NCBI GenBank assembly: GCA_951799445.1
Contig: OX637290.1
Span: 25,166,987-25,230,986, forward strand
Direction: 5' to 3'
DNA from: Pseudisothecium myosuroides
Taxonomy: Eukaryota > Streptophyta > Bryopsida > Hypnales > Lembophyllaceae
DNA length: 64,000 nt
The stretch's first letter is position 1. Each line of letters opens with the position of its first letter. Made by a program: the position numbers and the translations under genes. A model generated the notes under the pieces. The model ran no database searches. It was not told the DNA's origin and was given only the letters and a program-made list of their open reading frames with translations. Below, one piece after another: positions 32,593-44,300 of this stretch.

Positions 32593-33750
32593 GTGAATGT
32601 CTGCCCCAGCAGTGGTTCCAGAAATTGATCATTTGATAAAAATTTGCAGCATTTCTTTTGCTGAGCATGTCCTTTGTTGCTTGTAATTTTCTTTTGAGCA
32701 TTTTGATTTCAGCATCCCTTCCGGTTCACCTATGCTTGAATTAGAATGCACACAAGGTGAATATTTGTGAAAAAGATTTTTCAGGTTGACTGAAAGAGTT
32801 CTGGAGGTTTCAGATATTCAGGCAGCCAACTTGATCATGTTCATGTCACTGCATTTGAATTGGATTGTGCAGAATTTCAGCAACTCGTTCCTCGTACAAA
32901 GTAAGTAAACGCATAATTATGTGAAAGTAACCGCCTGAGCTGCGGCGCAGTTGGTGAAATCTATGAATGTGTAGGTAGGTCTAGCTACTCCATATCTGTA
33001 TTCTGATGGTATTATGAATGAGAATTTAACTCTCGAAGGTCCCCTGGGCTCTGTATGCTTAGGGCGTTGTTTGTGTATACATTGTAATACATACAATATG
33101 GTATGAAGGTGTCTTAAATATGATAACGTATGTAGTCAAATATGTTCATATCAAAATATGAAACGTAGAAATGCAAAGAGATGAGAAGTGGATAAATTCC
33201 TATTCTTGGAAGACTGAGGAGAATTATAGTCAAAAACCTTTGTTCCCACGTTTTAGCAATGTACAAATGAACGATCATTATCTTTTTAACCTTTGGGAAA
33301 CAAATGAAAGAAATCTAATTGTGAATAGAAAAACACATGCAATGACCTGTCATCAGCCAAGATTTGTACCACATTCATATCCCCATGCATATCCCACTTT
33401 GACCTAAAATATCATGTATTCAAGAGCAATGGTTTATACCAAATGCTTGGCCAAAATAATGCCTTATATGTATTGTACGACCACATCGAAAATATAGTCA
33501 TAACAAGGCCTCTATCTTAGCAAAGACTATTCTTGCTTTTCACATTGAAAAGTATATCAAACTTACAACTCTTATTAGAAAAAATCCTAGTATCTTAGGT
33601 TTGAATTTGAGTAGTTCCACGGTTATAGTGAATTAACCTCAAAAGGATTGTTGTGTTTTTAGACCTCAAATTGCTTCAAAATACTCATATCCAAAGCAAG
33701 GCTAAAATTTTCATCTATATTTATTCATTAAAAAAATCTAAGTGTAGGAT
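32593..33750. other. Spacer downstream of the extensin-like gene
   Basis: No gene is recognised. A 78-codon frame (33171-33407, plus) is AT-rich and unrecognised. Confidence 0.45.
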
Positions 33751-33763
33751 CCATTGCTGTCAC

Positions 33764-34495
33764 ATCGAGTGAGTTAGGATCACCGGACGTCCTATACGAG
33801 CGGACACATCGGACACATTGGGCAATTATAAAAATACTAAATAATAACTAAATGAAACAAGAATTATCAATGTTGAATGCATTTATTAAGTAACTTTAAA
33901 TTTTTTAAATTTTTATCCTATACAAAAATACTTAATGTTTTATCTTATATAAAAATATTAAATGACCGATCAACCGGACTCCGAGCCCCACTAGCCGCAC
34001 CTTGAGTCCCACCATCCGAACCTTGAGCCCTGCCCAAGCCTTGCCAGCCGTACCGCGAGACGTACAAGCTATACAACAAGACCCAACGGTTGCATCGGGA
34101 GACACACTGATTGTACCAAGAGATCCGTTGCAAGAATCACCTGCTCCATTGCAAGAGCCACCCGCTCTACAACCACAGACTCCACGAGAGACACCCACTG
34201 CAACCCCCAAGACACTGCAAGATCCACCTGGCCCACCGTGAGAGCCCCTAGATCCACTACTAGATCCACCTACTACATAACTGCCCGCAGAAGCCACATA
34301 TTGCAAAATCCGTTGGAGATTTGTCAGCTCCATGTTGCAAATAATTTCATGCAAATCTTGGACAATTGGCTACTTTTACCATTATGTTGGATAAAGAGGC
34401 ATAGGACTCTTTGTCTAGTGGTGGTTGTCATTGTTGTCATATCGGATGAGTTAGGATCACCGGACGTCCTACACGAGCGGACACATCGGACGGAC
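33764..34495. repeat. Direct-repeat-bounded unit with a CA/CC-rich tandem tract
   Basis: GAGTTAGGATCACCGGACGT, then CCTA(T/C)ACGAGCGGACACATCGGAC, occurs near 33769-33812 and again near 34447-34490 in the same orientation. A weaker third copy (GGATTAGGATCACTGGACGT) lies near 34526. Between them, 33970-34270 is a GC-rich degenerate repeat with a unit of about 20-25 bp (CAAGA.CCACC). It opens frames in several phases on both strands, such as 33932-34354 minus, Gly/Ser/Cys-rich. It could be a tiny LTR-type element or a satellite. No protein family is recognised. Confidence 0.5.
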
Positions 34496-34872
34496 CGGTC
34501 GGTTAAAGTGTCTACTTTAAAGTAATCACATTGGTGGATTAGGATCACTGGACGTTCCGTACAGGCGGGTGAATCGGATGGTTTAGGTGGACAGTCCATC
34601 TTATATGACAAGTATGGTAGGATCCTTTAGTTAACTTGTTAGAAAACAACCTTAATAAAAATTCAAAGTTAAAAATGTTATCAATTGCAAGATCGTAATT
34701 TTTGAATTTAAAAAATAAGTGTTTTCAACTCTTTCCTAAATAATTAAACTTTTTATCCAAAATATGTATGTCCTACAACTTTCATCTCTCCGTAATATAT
34801 TGGAGAAATAAATTGGAAATGCATATAAAAAAATTCAACAAAAAAAACACATAATCATGCTTGAAAAAAATA
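34496..34872. other. AT-rich spacer
   Basis: No gene. GGATCCTTTAGTTAAC near 34619 resembles a TTAA element end, but no partner was found. The part left of 34873 may be the remainder of copy I, which the Stowaway element interrupts. Confidence 0.35.
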
Positions 34873-35441
34873 CTCCCTCCGTCCCAAAATGATCTTCCTG
34901 TTGGCCTTCATTTTTTGTCCCAAAATGATCTTCTTATTGCAGTTTGCGACTTGCGAATTGGTCAAATTTGACTTTTGATTGCTATTGGGGATCAACAAAA
35001 CAACTCTAAGTAGTAGTTCTCCCTTCATTCTTGCAATCATTAGTCAAAAGATAAATAAAATGATTAATGGGGTTAGTCAACACTGTTTGTTCGTATTTTT
35101 TGCATCTCTTTGAATATTGACCAATTGAAGGAGATGGAGCTTTTGGAGCTGGAATAGAAGGCTACACATGGGCTTAGGCATATACTAAATGCCTACAAAA
35201 TGTTGACCTCACTTTCAACAATTAATTGACCACTGGTGATCTTTGAAAATGCCCAAGAAATTCTACTTTTCAATATTCCAAAAACTACATTTCGAAAAGG
35301 ACTTTCAAAACTCAAAGTTTCTAGAATGCTAGGAGTACACCAAACTCTACTTACAGCACTAAACAGGTTTTTAAAATGTTATTTTTTGCCTTAATCTAGA
35401 ATGTTTTGTCCAACAAGAAGATCATTTTGGGACGGAGGTAG
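34873..35441. mobile_element. Stowaway-like MITE (copy 2)
   Basis: Left end CTCCCTCCGTCCCAAAATGA, right end TCATTTTGGGACGGAGGTAG, TA on both sides; 569 bp, close to the 573 bp of copy 1. Subterminal repeats of CCCAAAATGATCTTC are seen at the left. It abuts the truncated left side of copy I, so it probably inserted into that element. Confidence 0.85.
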
Positions 35442-35987
35442 TAGTATTTGTAAATAGAAAGAAGTAAAGTATGATTAAAAATATTAAAATGTCAAGAATT
35501 TAGTTATAGTATCAAAAAATTTCAATTTCAATAGTTGTAATGTCATAATAACAATATACATCCTATATTTTTTTAATTTTTCACCAAAAATATTGAAAAT
35601 TGAGTTCAAAAAAGGACTTCAAAGTTTATTTTTGAGTAGAGATTCTATAACTATCCACAAAATAAAATTCTTCATAGGTTTCATTTTGTTAATTGAAATA
35701 GAACAATTCAAAGATTTTCAAGTATATATAAATATAGAAAATTGAGTTAAAATTTATATTTTTTAAAAGTGATTTTTATCAAGCTACCCAGATTGCCTCG
35801 GTTGAAAAAAACTACATATCATACAATAATTTTTTTATCCATGTAATCAAAATTTTGCACCTTAGAGCTACTCCTTGACTACATGATGTATGAAAATTTA
35901 GAAGAATTAATTGAAAATTAAGTTTATAAATGGATGACCAGAACTACTATATTGCCAAAAAATGCTAAAAGGTCGTTTGGAGGATAA
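35442..35987. mobile_element. Decayed TTAA-type MITE (copy I), truncated at left
   Basis: Aligns with 51848-52405 block by block (GTAGAAAGAAGTA, ACATCCTAT, CAAAG.TTTTC(A/C)A(A/C)GTATATATAAAT, CTACCCAGATTGCC). It ends in GGTCGTTTGGAGGATAA, a mutated GGTCCTTTAGGGGTTAA. The left border coincides with the Stowaway copy. Confidence 0.65.
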
Positions 35988-36474
35988 TGTCAATATGTAA
36001 CTTAAATTTTTATAGGTTATAAGTTAGATGGTTGCAAAATGGAAAAATCTAAAAATTGAATATGGGTGCTAGGTACATGTCATAAACTTTCAGAATTTAA
36101 GTCATGACTTGATAGTTTGGTTGCATGTTGTGAAAGTCACTAAAAGTCAAGACTTAAGTTAGTTAATTGGAAAGAAAAATTTGTCAATATTGAGAATTAT
36201 GTTTTGTTTGAGGGATGATTTTGAGTGCATTTATCTAATATTTGTGAATTTCCTAATGCAATAGCAATGGAAAATGGGTAGCATTTAAAGAATTTTATAT
36301 AGAGTAATAGCTTACTAAGAAGACACTTTTAGTGAAATTTCTTTTAATTTAAGCATTTTCTTGAGGAAAACTTGATACAAAAAATATATAATGTTGGTGT
36401 GCATCATATGAATTTGAATTTGCATTTATCTTGGTTACACTTCCAATCTTCTACATTCATAATCTTAAAAGTTT
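35988..36474. other. AT-rich spacer
   Basis: Nothing supported. Confidence 0.4.
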
Positions 36475-36664
36475 CACTACAAGAGAAAGAGGTGTTTTAA
36501 GTATAGTTCTATAAGTAATGACCTTTTTAGGAGATTTTTAGTAAAATTTTACTAGAAATACATGTGTTTTTAGTAAAATTTTACTAAAAATCTCTTAAAA
36601 AGGTCATTACTTATAGGACTACACTACTAGGACAATACTTAAAACACCCCTTTTTCTTGTAGTG
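36475..36664. mobile_element. CACTA-type hairpin MITE
   Basis: Ends CACTACAAGAGAAAGAGGTG and CACCCCTTTTTCTTGTAGTG. CACTACAAGAAAA is the known terminus of En/Spm (CACTA) transposons. The full 190 bp folds into one hairpin through GTTTTAAGTAT, AAGTAATGACCTTTTTA and TTTTTAGTAAAATTTTACTA. The flanking trinucleotides TTT and TAT differ at one base, so a 3-bp duplication is possible but decayed. Confidence 0.85.
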
Positions 36665-37200
36665 TATATACAACTAAGTTTTTATGCATCCATCCTAAAA
36701 TTATCCAACCACTTACATTTTACTTCATATGCAGTAAGAATCTACTAATGCACAAAAAGTAATCATGAATTCACTTATTGCCTAAAGTATTACAAAATGC
36801 TTATTTTGGGCAATTTTCAAAGTTATTAGCTTAATAAAAAAAATACCTTCTATTATGGATTTGAAAAAAATCTCTCCCCCAAGTTTTGTCATTACAAAAA
36901 AATTTCCACCAATGGAAAAAAGTTGTCATCTATCTAAATTTTGGATGAAAGTAAACTCCTAATCTTTATGCCGCATTAAAAATGTTTTTAGAGGAATTCC
37001 TTAGCGTTGCGAGCCTTGGGCAATAAGGATTGTCACACCTTCTATAAGAATGAAACTTCTATGAAGAATGAAAAGTTCAAGAGTAAAAAAAGATTCAATA
37101 AGGAGATGTTCTTTATGAAGAAGGTGTAACATCTTTTTTTTGTATCGTGTAGAGAATGAAGATGGAAACTAGAGAGAAGCGTTCACTGATGGAGGCATGT
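36665..37200. other. AT-rich spacer
   Basis: No gene or repeat is recognised. Confidence 0.4.
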
Positions 37201-37360
37201 GGAGGAGAATCGATGTAGTAAACCGAATCGCAATTAGTGGATTTAGGATGAGCGTCGATGTAACTAATCCAATGTGAGGCATCGATACAATTGACTCTGA
37301 AGGTGAGGACCGATGTAGCTAACTCTGAGCATCGATGCAGTTGGTTGCGATAATGAGAGT
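37201..37360. repeat. Degenerate tandem repeat with ATCGATG(T/C)A core
   Basis: Five units of 22-45 bp carry (G/A)(T/C)CGATG(T/C)A followed by an A(A/C)(C/T)T(A/G)A-type block, at about 37208, 37253, 37282, 37311 and 37334. On the minus strand an open frame (37113-37454) translates them as repeated IDA-like units, but I see no family. Confidence 0.55.
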
Positions 37361-37487
37361 GATTTGCGATAAAAAGAAACACTAGGATGAAAGCGGCAGA
37401 CAAAAAGTAAAAGACAAATGAAATCATCATTTGCAAAATCTTCTTAATGCCCATTCTTCACTTTCAAAGGAAAAGAATGACCATTCT

Positions 37488-37562
37488 CAATCTTCAAAGA
37501 ATGGGGCGTCTTCAAGCCAAGGAGAGCTAGCGAGAGAGTGCCATGTCCCCATTCTTTGAAGA
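37488..37562. repeat. Hairpin, 17-bp arms
   Basis: ATCTTCAAAGAATGGGG (about 37489-37505) and CCCCATTCTTTGAAGAT (about 37546-37562), exactly complementary, about 40 bp apart. A third partial copy (CCCATTCTTCACTTTCAAAG) lies just left at about 37450. Confidence 0.75.
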
Positions 37563-38089
37563 TCGTGAGTGGGGAGAAGAAGGTGTGACAACCATTAATA
37601 TAACATGGATAATTCTCTAAAAAATATTCTTCATCCAATCTTCATCCAATGCAACTCATGGATGTTTGGAGACACTGACGATCTCCGTCCAACTGACGAC
37701 ATCCCCTGACACGCACTCGTGACGTCTCGAGGCGTCCATGCGACGCCCTGCGACGTCCTCGCGGCGCTTAGCCTAGCAATGGATGATTCCTATAACAGAC
37801 GGAGGAAACTGAACATTCATCCGTTATTCGGACGGCTTCGTCATCTTCGAAGTTGAAGTCATTTGCAGCCATTGGGCTCCCCTAGTCGAGTGAACATCGC
37901 CGAACAATTGTGTCGCAATTGCTCTCGGCGATTTTGTTACGTAGAAGACCTTCTCGATCCGATCGTAGGCAGCCACACTCTTCTCACCTTTCATTTTGAT
38001 CGTTCTCTGGTGCTCTGAGGTGCCCTGAGGTTCTCGTAGTGTCAAACCCTAGTCCCTAACCCTAAGTGGTGGTCGGAGCGGACACAGCT
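37563..38089 (+). promoter_or_regulatory. RPN7 promoter and leader region
   Basis: The region is GC-richer than the spacer. It contains several ACTGACG/GTGACGTC-type bZIP (TGA) sites at about 37675-37730, one TGGGC at 37873-37877 (the core reported for the plant proteasome cis-element bound by NAC53/NAC78; a 5-mer, so weak evidence), and telo-box-like AAACCCTAG at 38044 and AACCCTAAG near 38058. I see no clear TATA box. Confidence 0.45.
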
Positions 38090-39250
38090 ATGGAGGAGCA
38101 GGAGGCAACGCAGGATTCGAAGCTGTTGCTGGCGCAGAAGCTGTTTCTTTTGCGTTCGCAAGATGTGGAAGATATCGAGAAGGCGTCCTTGAAGGAGGAG
38201 GTTCTGGCGCTCATCAAGTCCGACGACATGGCGGGCCTGTACCAGTCGTGCTCGCAGGAGCTTGGCTGGGAGCTTGATCAGTCGCTTCTGGATACAATGA
38301 ACAGTAAGAACGCTGATGAGCTCAAGAAACTCGATGATAAGATTACGGACGCGGAGGAGAATCTGGGCGAGAGCGAGGTGCGGGAGGCGCTTCTTGCGAA
38401 GGCGCTTTTTTACATCCGTATTGGCGATAAGGAGAATTCACTGGAGCAGTTGAAAATCACGGAAGCGAAGACGGTGGCCGTGGGACAGAAGATGGATCTC
38501 GTGTTCCATACCCTTCGCCTCGGTTTCTTCCACCTCGACTTTACCCTAATTTCGCGTAACATTGACAAGGCGAAGAGTTTGTTTGACGAGGGCGGCGATT
38601 GGGAGCGGAAGAATCGGCTGAAGGTGTACGAGGGGTTGTATTGTATGGCGACGCGGAACTTCAAGCAAGCGGCTACTTTGTTCTTGGATTCAATTTCGAC
38701 GTTCACGACATATGAGCTTTTCTCGTATGACACTTTTATCTTCTACTCTGTTCTAACTAGCATCATCTCCCTGGACCGTGTTGCGTTACGGCAGAAAGTG
38801 GTGGATGCTCCGGAGATTCTTACCGTGATAGGGAAGATCAATCATCTCTCCGACTTTTTGAATGCCCTGTATGGATGCCAGTACAAGACATTCTTTGTGG
38901 CATTTGCTGGTTTGACTGACCAAATCAGGCTGGACCGGTACTTGCTACCGCACTTCCGGTATTACATGCGTGAGGTTCGATCTGTAGCGTACTCGCAGTT
39001 TCTGGAGTCCTACAAGAGTGTCACCATGGATGCTATGGCGAAGGCTTTTGGTGTGAGCGTCAATTTTCTGGACATCGAGCTTTCTCGCTTCATCGCTGCC
39101 GGGAGGTTGAACTGTAAGATCGACAAAGTGGCTGGAGTGCTTGAAACCAACAGACCCGACGCGAAGAACGCTCTGTATCAGGCTACAATCAAGCAGGGAG
39201 ACTTCTTGCTCAATCGCATTCAGAAATTGTCTAGAGTCATTGATCTGTAA
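38090..39250 (+). CDS. RPN7: 26S proteasome regulatory subunit RPN7 (PSMD6)
   Basis: One uninterrupted exon, 386 residues from the ATG at 38090 (GTG codons in frame at 38066 are ignored). The whole protein matches plant RPN7: LAQKLFLL near the N-terminus, DEKITDAEENLGESEVREA-like region around 105, GDWERKNRLKVYEGLYCM (about 171-188), FLDSISTFTTYELF, a C-terminal PCI domain with REVRSVAYSQFLESYKSVT and SVNFLDIELSRFIAAGRL, and the invariant C-terminus QGDFLLNRIQKLSRVIDL. Role: lid subunit of the 19S regulatory particle, helping to hold lid PCI subunits around the deubiquitinase RPN11. Length is normal and no damage is seen. The lack of introns is unusual for plants, where this gene is normally split; an intact retrogene or lineage-specific intron loss is possible. 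Confidence 0.98.
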   Translation: MEEQEATQDSKLLLAQKLFLLRSQDVEDIEKASLKEEVLALIKSDDMAGLYQSCSQELGWELDQSLLDTMNSKNADELKKLDDKITDAEENLGESEVREALLAKALFYIRIGDKENSLEQLKITEAKTVAVGQKMDLVFHTLRLGFFHLDFTLISRNIDKAKSLFDEGGDWERKNRLKVYEGLYCMATRNFKQAATLFLDSISTFTTYELFSYDTFIFYSVLTSIISLDRVALRQKVVDAPEILTVIGKINHLSDFLNALYGCQYKTFFVAFAGLTDQIRLDRYLLPHFRYYMREVRSVAYSQFLESYKSVTMDAMAKAFGVSVNFLDIELSRFIAAGRLNCKIDKVAGVLETNRPDAKNALYQATIKQGDFLLNRIQKLSRVIDL

Positions 39251-41218
39251 ACCATTGATGGAGGTGACATGTAACTAGCTTTCTTTTTGTGAGATAAGCA
39301 CAGGGGCCAGAGCAGGGGTAGTTCAAGCATTATCTCCAATATGATTTTTCCTCTATGAATATACAGAAGTATACCTCTCTTGGCTTTAGCCAGTGGTGCA
39401 TAATCGTAAAGCTTTGAAGCTGGTTATATGCAGTTTGGATGCTCATAGCATTGTGATTTAACTCAACTTGTGAGACATGCAATCAGTCATTTGCAACGGC
39501 AATATCTGGTTCACATTTCACATTCTTCGAAACTGTCACAATTACTCGTGAAATGATGCCTGCCATTTTGAGTTATTCTCTCGGTTTTCTTACGAGGTAT
39601 ACTCGAAATTTCGCATTCTTACGGTGATTGCGGTTCACCTCCACAAAATGCTGTTGTTCTTTTCTGTGTCCGAGAGAAATTGGTTTAGACAGAAGTTGTA
39701 TTTTCTCCATCCTAGAACATTTTAACATTGCAATCTCTTGATTTTTTTCCAGCTCTGTTTAATTTCATTATCATTCCAGCTCCTTTAGTGATTTCCTTCT
39801 GGCTACCAAAAACAAGTGTCGACACTTAGGTGATAAATAAATATTCATTGTGGGATGTTCACTAGATGAAATTGAAAATCTATCAATTGATCTTTGAGCT
39901 CCAAGAACTTTTGCATATAATTTTCAAAAGCCATTCTTGGACTTTACCTCAGTGTTACTGCAATTTGCATGTATTATCCCCGAAAGTCATTGCTGTTCCA
40001 TTAGTGGAGCTGGGAGAGAAACATTTGAGTTTTCGAATTTTCGTGGTGAAAATTGTTTCTCAAGGTATTTTTGAAAGAAAAAAGGAAAGAATAAAAGGAA
40101 AGTATTTAGCTGGTAATAGTACTGTATTAAGGCTTAAAACATGTAAACAAATGTAAAGGCTTGGACTGAACTAAATGATTTAGGTAGAATGTGAAATCAT
40201 TCAAATCAAATGAATTATTCTACCATTATTTAACAGTGAGTCAGAATTGTTTTTGGCTCAATCCTTGTGAAACAAAAACTTGTCTGGGCTTGTAGTTAAA
40301 CAATCAACCCTGTTGAATATAATGTTATGCACTTCTTAGTAGTTCTTACAACTTTATATGTTCCTTTCACCTAAACCAACAAGAAGCAAAAATGGAAGAT
40401 TGGTTTCACCTTTCTCTTTGCTTGTGACTTGAAGAGCAAGGTAGGAAGATAGAAAGTTGTATAGGAGTTAGGAATATTTTATTTTAAACTTTTGTTGAGA
40501 AAAATTATTGGTGCCATAGCACTGTCATGTTTTATGACAATGCTATGACACTGCCACAGCAGTGTTTATTTGTAACATTGTCTGTGTTTTTCCTTTCACT
40601 TTTTGAACCTACCTTATTAGCTAATTAATACGGAGTACATGAATATTTTGATAGAGGTATTTGTCTGTTTCTACATGCAAAAAGAATTGGAAGAGTATAA
40701 TTATCACACTAACCATGCACAAAAATGTTGCTTTGCACTTATTAAATGGAAGAATTATATGTAAAGCTTCTTGAAGGTATGTCTTGTAAATCTTTGGCAC
40801 ATAAAAAGTATACAATTTCAACAATTTTTTCAACTCAATATATCTATATGTTTGCCAAAAAAATGAGCTTTTGATCTTTGTGGTTTCTATATTGACAAAT
40901 ATAGGGTCTTCTTAGTAACCATAGGGTGCATTTGAAGCCATGATTAAATTTGAAGCTACAATCCATACCAGTGAAGTTTGGTTCTGTGATTTGATTTGAT
41001 TTGATATGTTGAGATCTCCCAGAACATTCGTCCTCCGGTGGTGTGCTTCGTATTGTTGGAAAGCCCACGTGGAGAAGGGGTGCACGGGCTTTGTTTTGTG
41101 GCATTTGGAGCTATGGTGGAAAAATTATTGATTTTCAAAATTTTTATGAACTAAAAAATTAGAAAATTATTTTTAATTTTATTTTGATTGTGACAACGAC
41201 AGAGGGCACACAATTAGA
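39251..41218. other. RPN7 3' region and spacer
   Basis: The first few hundred bases should be the 3' untranslated region of RPN7; an AATAAA at about 39836 is rather far. There is no A-rich tract right behind the gene. A hairpin CATAGCACTGTCAT / ATGACAATGCTATG lies at 40516-40548. A 96-codon frame (39866-40156) is unrecognised. Confidence 0.45.
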
Positions 41219-41355
41219 GTGATAGAATGAACTAGGAATAAAATGGTTAAATGAAGTCAAGACTAAAATGATAGAATGAAGCTAGGATGTAAATGATGGA
41301 ATGAAGCCATGGCTAAAATGAAGGAATTTTATTGAAGCCAAGACAAAAATAATGG
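41219..41355. repeat. Degenerate tandem repeat, about 26-bp unit
   Basis: Four to five units of AATGAAG(C/T)CA(A/T)G(A/G)C(T/A)AAAATGATGG-type sequence in a row. No coding sense. Confidence 0.6.
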
Positions 41356-44300
41356 AATTTCAAAGTCAATCTAAAATTGAAGTTCTTAAAGAATTTAGTG
41401 TCATTTCAATTGAGGGAGTTGAAAAGTTTTTTGAAGGAATCAAAGGGAAGCTTTGGAATTCAATTAATTTTTTAGACAAAGGCCAGAAAAATTGGATTTG
41501 AATTTTTTCTAACTCCTCAAGGACCACAAGGCCACCAAGTGGCTTTTGCAACTGCAGAAAATTTGAAATATGAACCTTCCTAAGAGTCCGTGAACAACAA
41601 AGAGACTTGAGATGATTTTTTGTTGTTGAATCCGCCGGTGCAATTTGATCAAGAAATAATTAAGTATGCAATTTTTGGTAAATTTTTGGAGAATGGAAAA
41701 GGTGTTTGGAGCTGTCACTTGGTGTCCTCATAATTTTTTTTCCACACTCCAAAATATTAAAAAACACAATTATATATCAAAATCATAATGATATACTTGT
41801 GGGAAAAAAATTAGAATTTTTGGAGAACTTTGGAGCACTCCAATTTTAGCATATAAAATATAAATAAAAGTAACCCCTAACTAAACATCTTTCATCAATC
41901 TTGCTAAGTGTTATTTTTTTCTACAAAAATTATGCGATTTTGTCTATTTGTTTTTAATAGAAAAGTTGTATAAGCCTTCTTTCATTTCAACAATGGTGAT
42001 AATCAAAATTATTCCACTCTAATGAGGAATTATGCTTATTAGAAGAACTACAGTAGTCAAGAAAAAAGAAAACTACATTCATTCTCCTAGTCCTTCAAGG
42101 TCTAAGATGATAGAATGTGTCATCTTCAAATTTTGAATCACCAAATTCTCAGTAGGGTGAAATAAATCCCAATATTTTATAATGTAAGATGTTCCAAAAG
42201 ATATGTTAATAATATCAACCATTGAATTTCAAAAATTAACTATATATATATATATATTTCGGTAGGATCCAATTTGGTCAATTTTAGTTTTTTACTCACT
42301 TTTGTTTGAAAATGTGTATAAATTTCAGGATTTTTTTTCATTTTTTAAATTCAAAAAATACTGCATTTGCCTTTGATTCTAATCTATTATTTGGAAGGGG
42401 GTAAAAAAAGCATTATTCATCTTCTTATAATTTTTCTTCCTTGAAGGGTGTATTTTTTGCCTTTAAGTTGATCATCCGAAATTATTAATAATTTTAAAAT
42501 CCAACAATCAATAATTTTCACATTCATTCCATGCATACTAGCAAAAGTAGTCTTTACTTTTGTATGGTTAAAATTAAAAATCTCAAGCACATACATGTGC
42601 AAAAAAATATCAAGGTAGGATAATCCATTGAAAACTTCTATTGTCAAGAAATTGCCAAGCCTTGAGGGAACAGGAGTTCAAACTAATTTGCAAGCTAGCT
42701 TAACAAATGGAAATAGTGAAAACTTCATTTTTGACTTGAAATAGATGGATTTTTTTTCTAAGATTTTATTTAATGTTACCTTTCTTCTACCACAAATTTT
42801 GAACTCTTACTTTACACTACCAAAATGTGAAATAAAAATGTATGGAAAACATTTGCTTACTGGAAAATATTGTCAACCTATGCCTTGAAATTTTTGAATG
42901 GGGAGGCAAATGCCTATTGTAGGTACATAGCACACAATATGAGGTCATCATCCATTTTAGGCTACTCTTTCGAGTATTATCATATTCTTTGACTTTGTAT
43001 TTTTGGGCAACAAATTTTATTTGTATTTTTGTTCTTGTCAATCTTTGTTCTAACATAAGATATATAAATTTTGTTGTAAGCCTTTCATTGAATATTGAAT
43101 TCATTTTGATGCAAATTAACTTCATTGAACCAAAAAAATTGATTTTTTAAATTATTTATTGTATGACAAATTGCTTTTGGCTTGGTAGAATACTATCTAT
43201 CCAAAATATTCAACCTTGATTGACTATTATTTTATTTTCTTACAAAAGTAAATTGTTACTTTTCCAAACTTTACCATAATACAATGCAAAGGGCTTTCTT
43301 TTAGCAATAATATGGATTTATCTAGGGTTTTCTACTACAATAAAGATAGAGTTGGCAAAACTTTGAATATTTTACATTTGATTTTATATCCTCCAACCCA
43401 TTGATTCCTAACAAGTTAAAGTTGTCTCATTTGATGCAAACTTCAAAAAAGTTATGGAAGTTGTTTTGTAAAATAAATTTGTGTTTTGTGCAAAAGTTTT
43501 TGGAGTTCAAGAGTTAATATCTAATGCAAATTTCAAAAAAGTTTTAGAATGGTACTTTATAACTTATGCATTTATATTTTGTTGAAGGTTCTATGACCTA
43601 AAGATTGAAAATGTAATAGAACCTTTAAATTGTTGACAAGGAATTGTGAGGTCTAGCTAAGACTCACTATTGGAATTGCTTAATGTATACTATGCAAATT
43701 TTTAGAAGCTAATTACTTATGCTTCTAAAAGCACTCATGTAGAGCTCTTATACTTGAGTGACACTTTGCACATCCATACTATCTATAGTGAACACTAAAT
43801 GTAACGACAAGTGCTATAGCTACATGCCTACAAATTCATATAGCCCTAGAAATGTTATATGTTGAAATGTTCTATATTCAACTTCAAGGCAACAAGGAAC
43901 CTCACCAACAAATCAATGTCTTTTCACTGCAAATTTTCATTTTCACTGCAAACAATCCAGAATCGTGAAGCTTATGTAATAAATAATATTAATGTTTTGA
44001 ATATTATAAATTTCAATTCAACCACTAATAAACTTAATTTAAAATTAAAATGTCCACTTTGTAGTAAATTTTAATGATTTCTTAAATATAATATTATATA
44101 GAATATAAGTCTATCAAGAAGGTCATGATATGTATAGAAGTGATGAATATTCTAATCAATAAATTTACTAGGGTTGTAAATAAATAATATTATGCCATCC
44201 CTATACAGATCATATAAACTGGATTCAATTATTGTAGATACAAACTATATAATGCATTCATATCATTACACATAAATCCATGGTGTTTCCTTCTTAGCTA

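Noticed and set aside
33021..33050. TTAACTCTCGAAGGTCCCC as a TTAA element terminus
   Set aside because: Only partial match and no partner end.
39251..39420. Search for a poly(A) remnant behind RPN7 as proof of retroposition
   Set aside because: No A-rich tract or flanking direct repeat was found, so the retrogene idea stays unproven.
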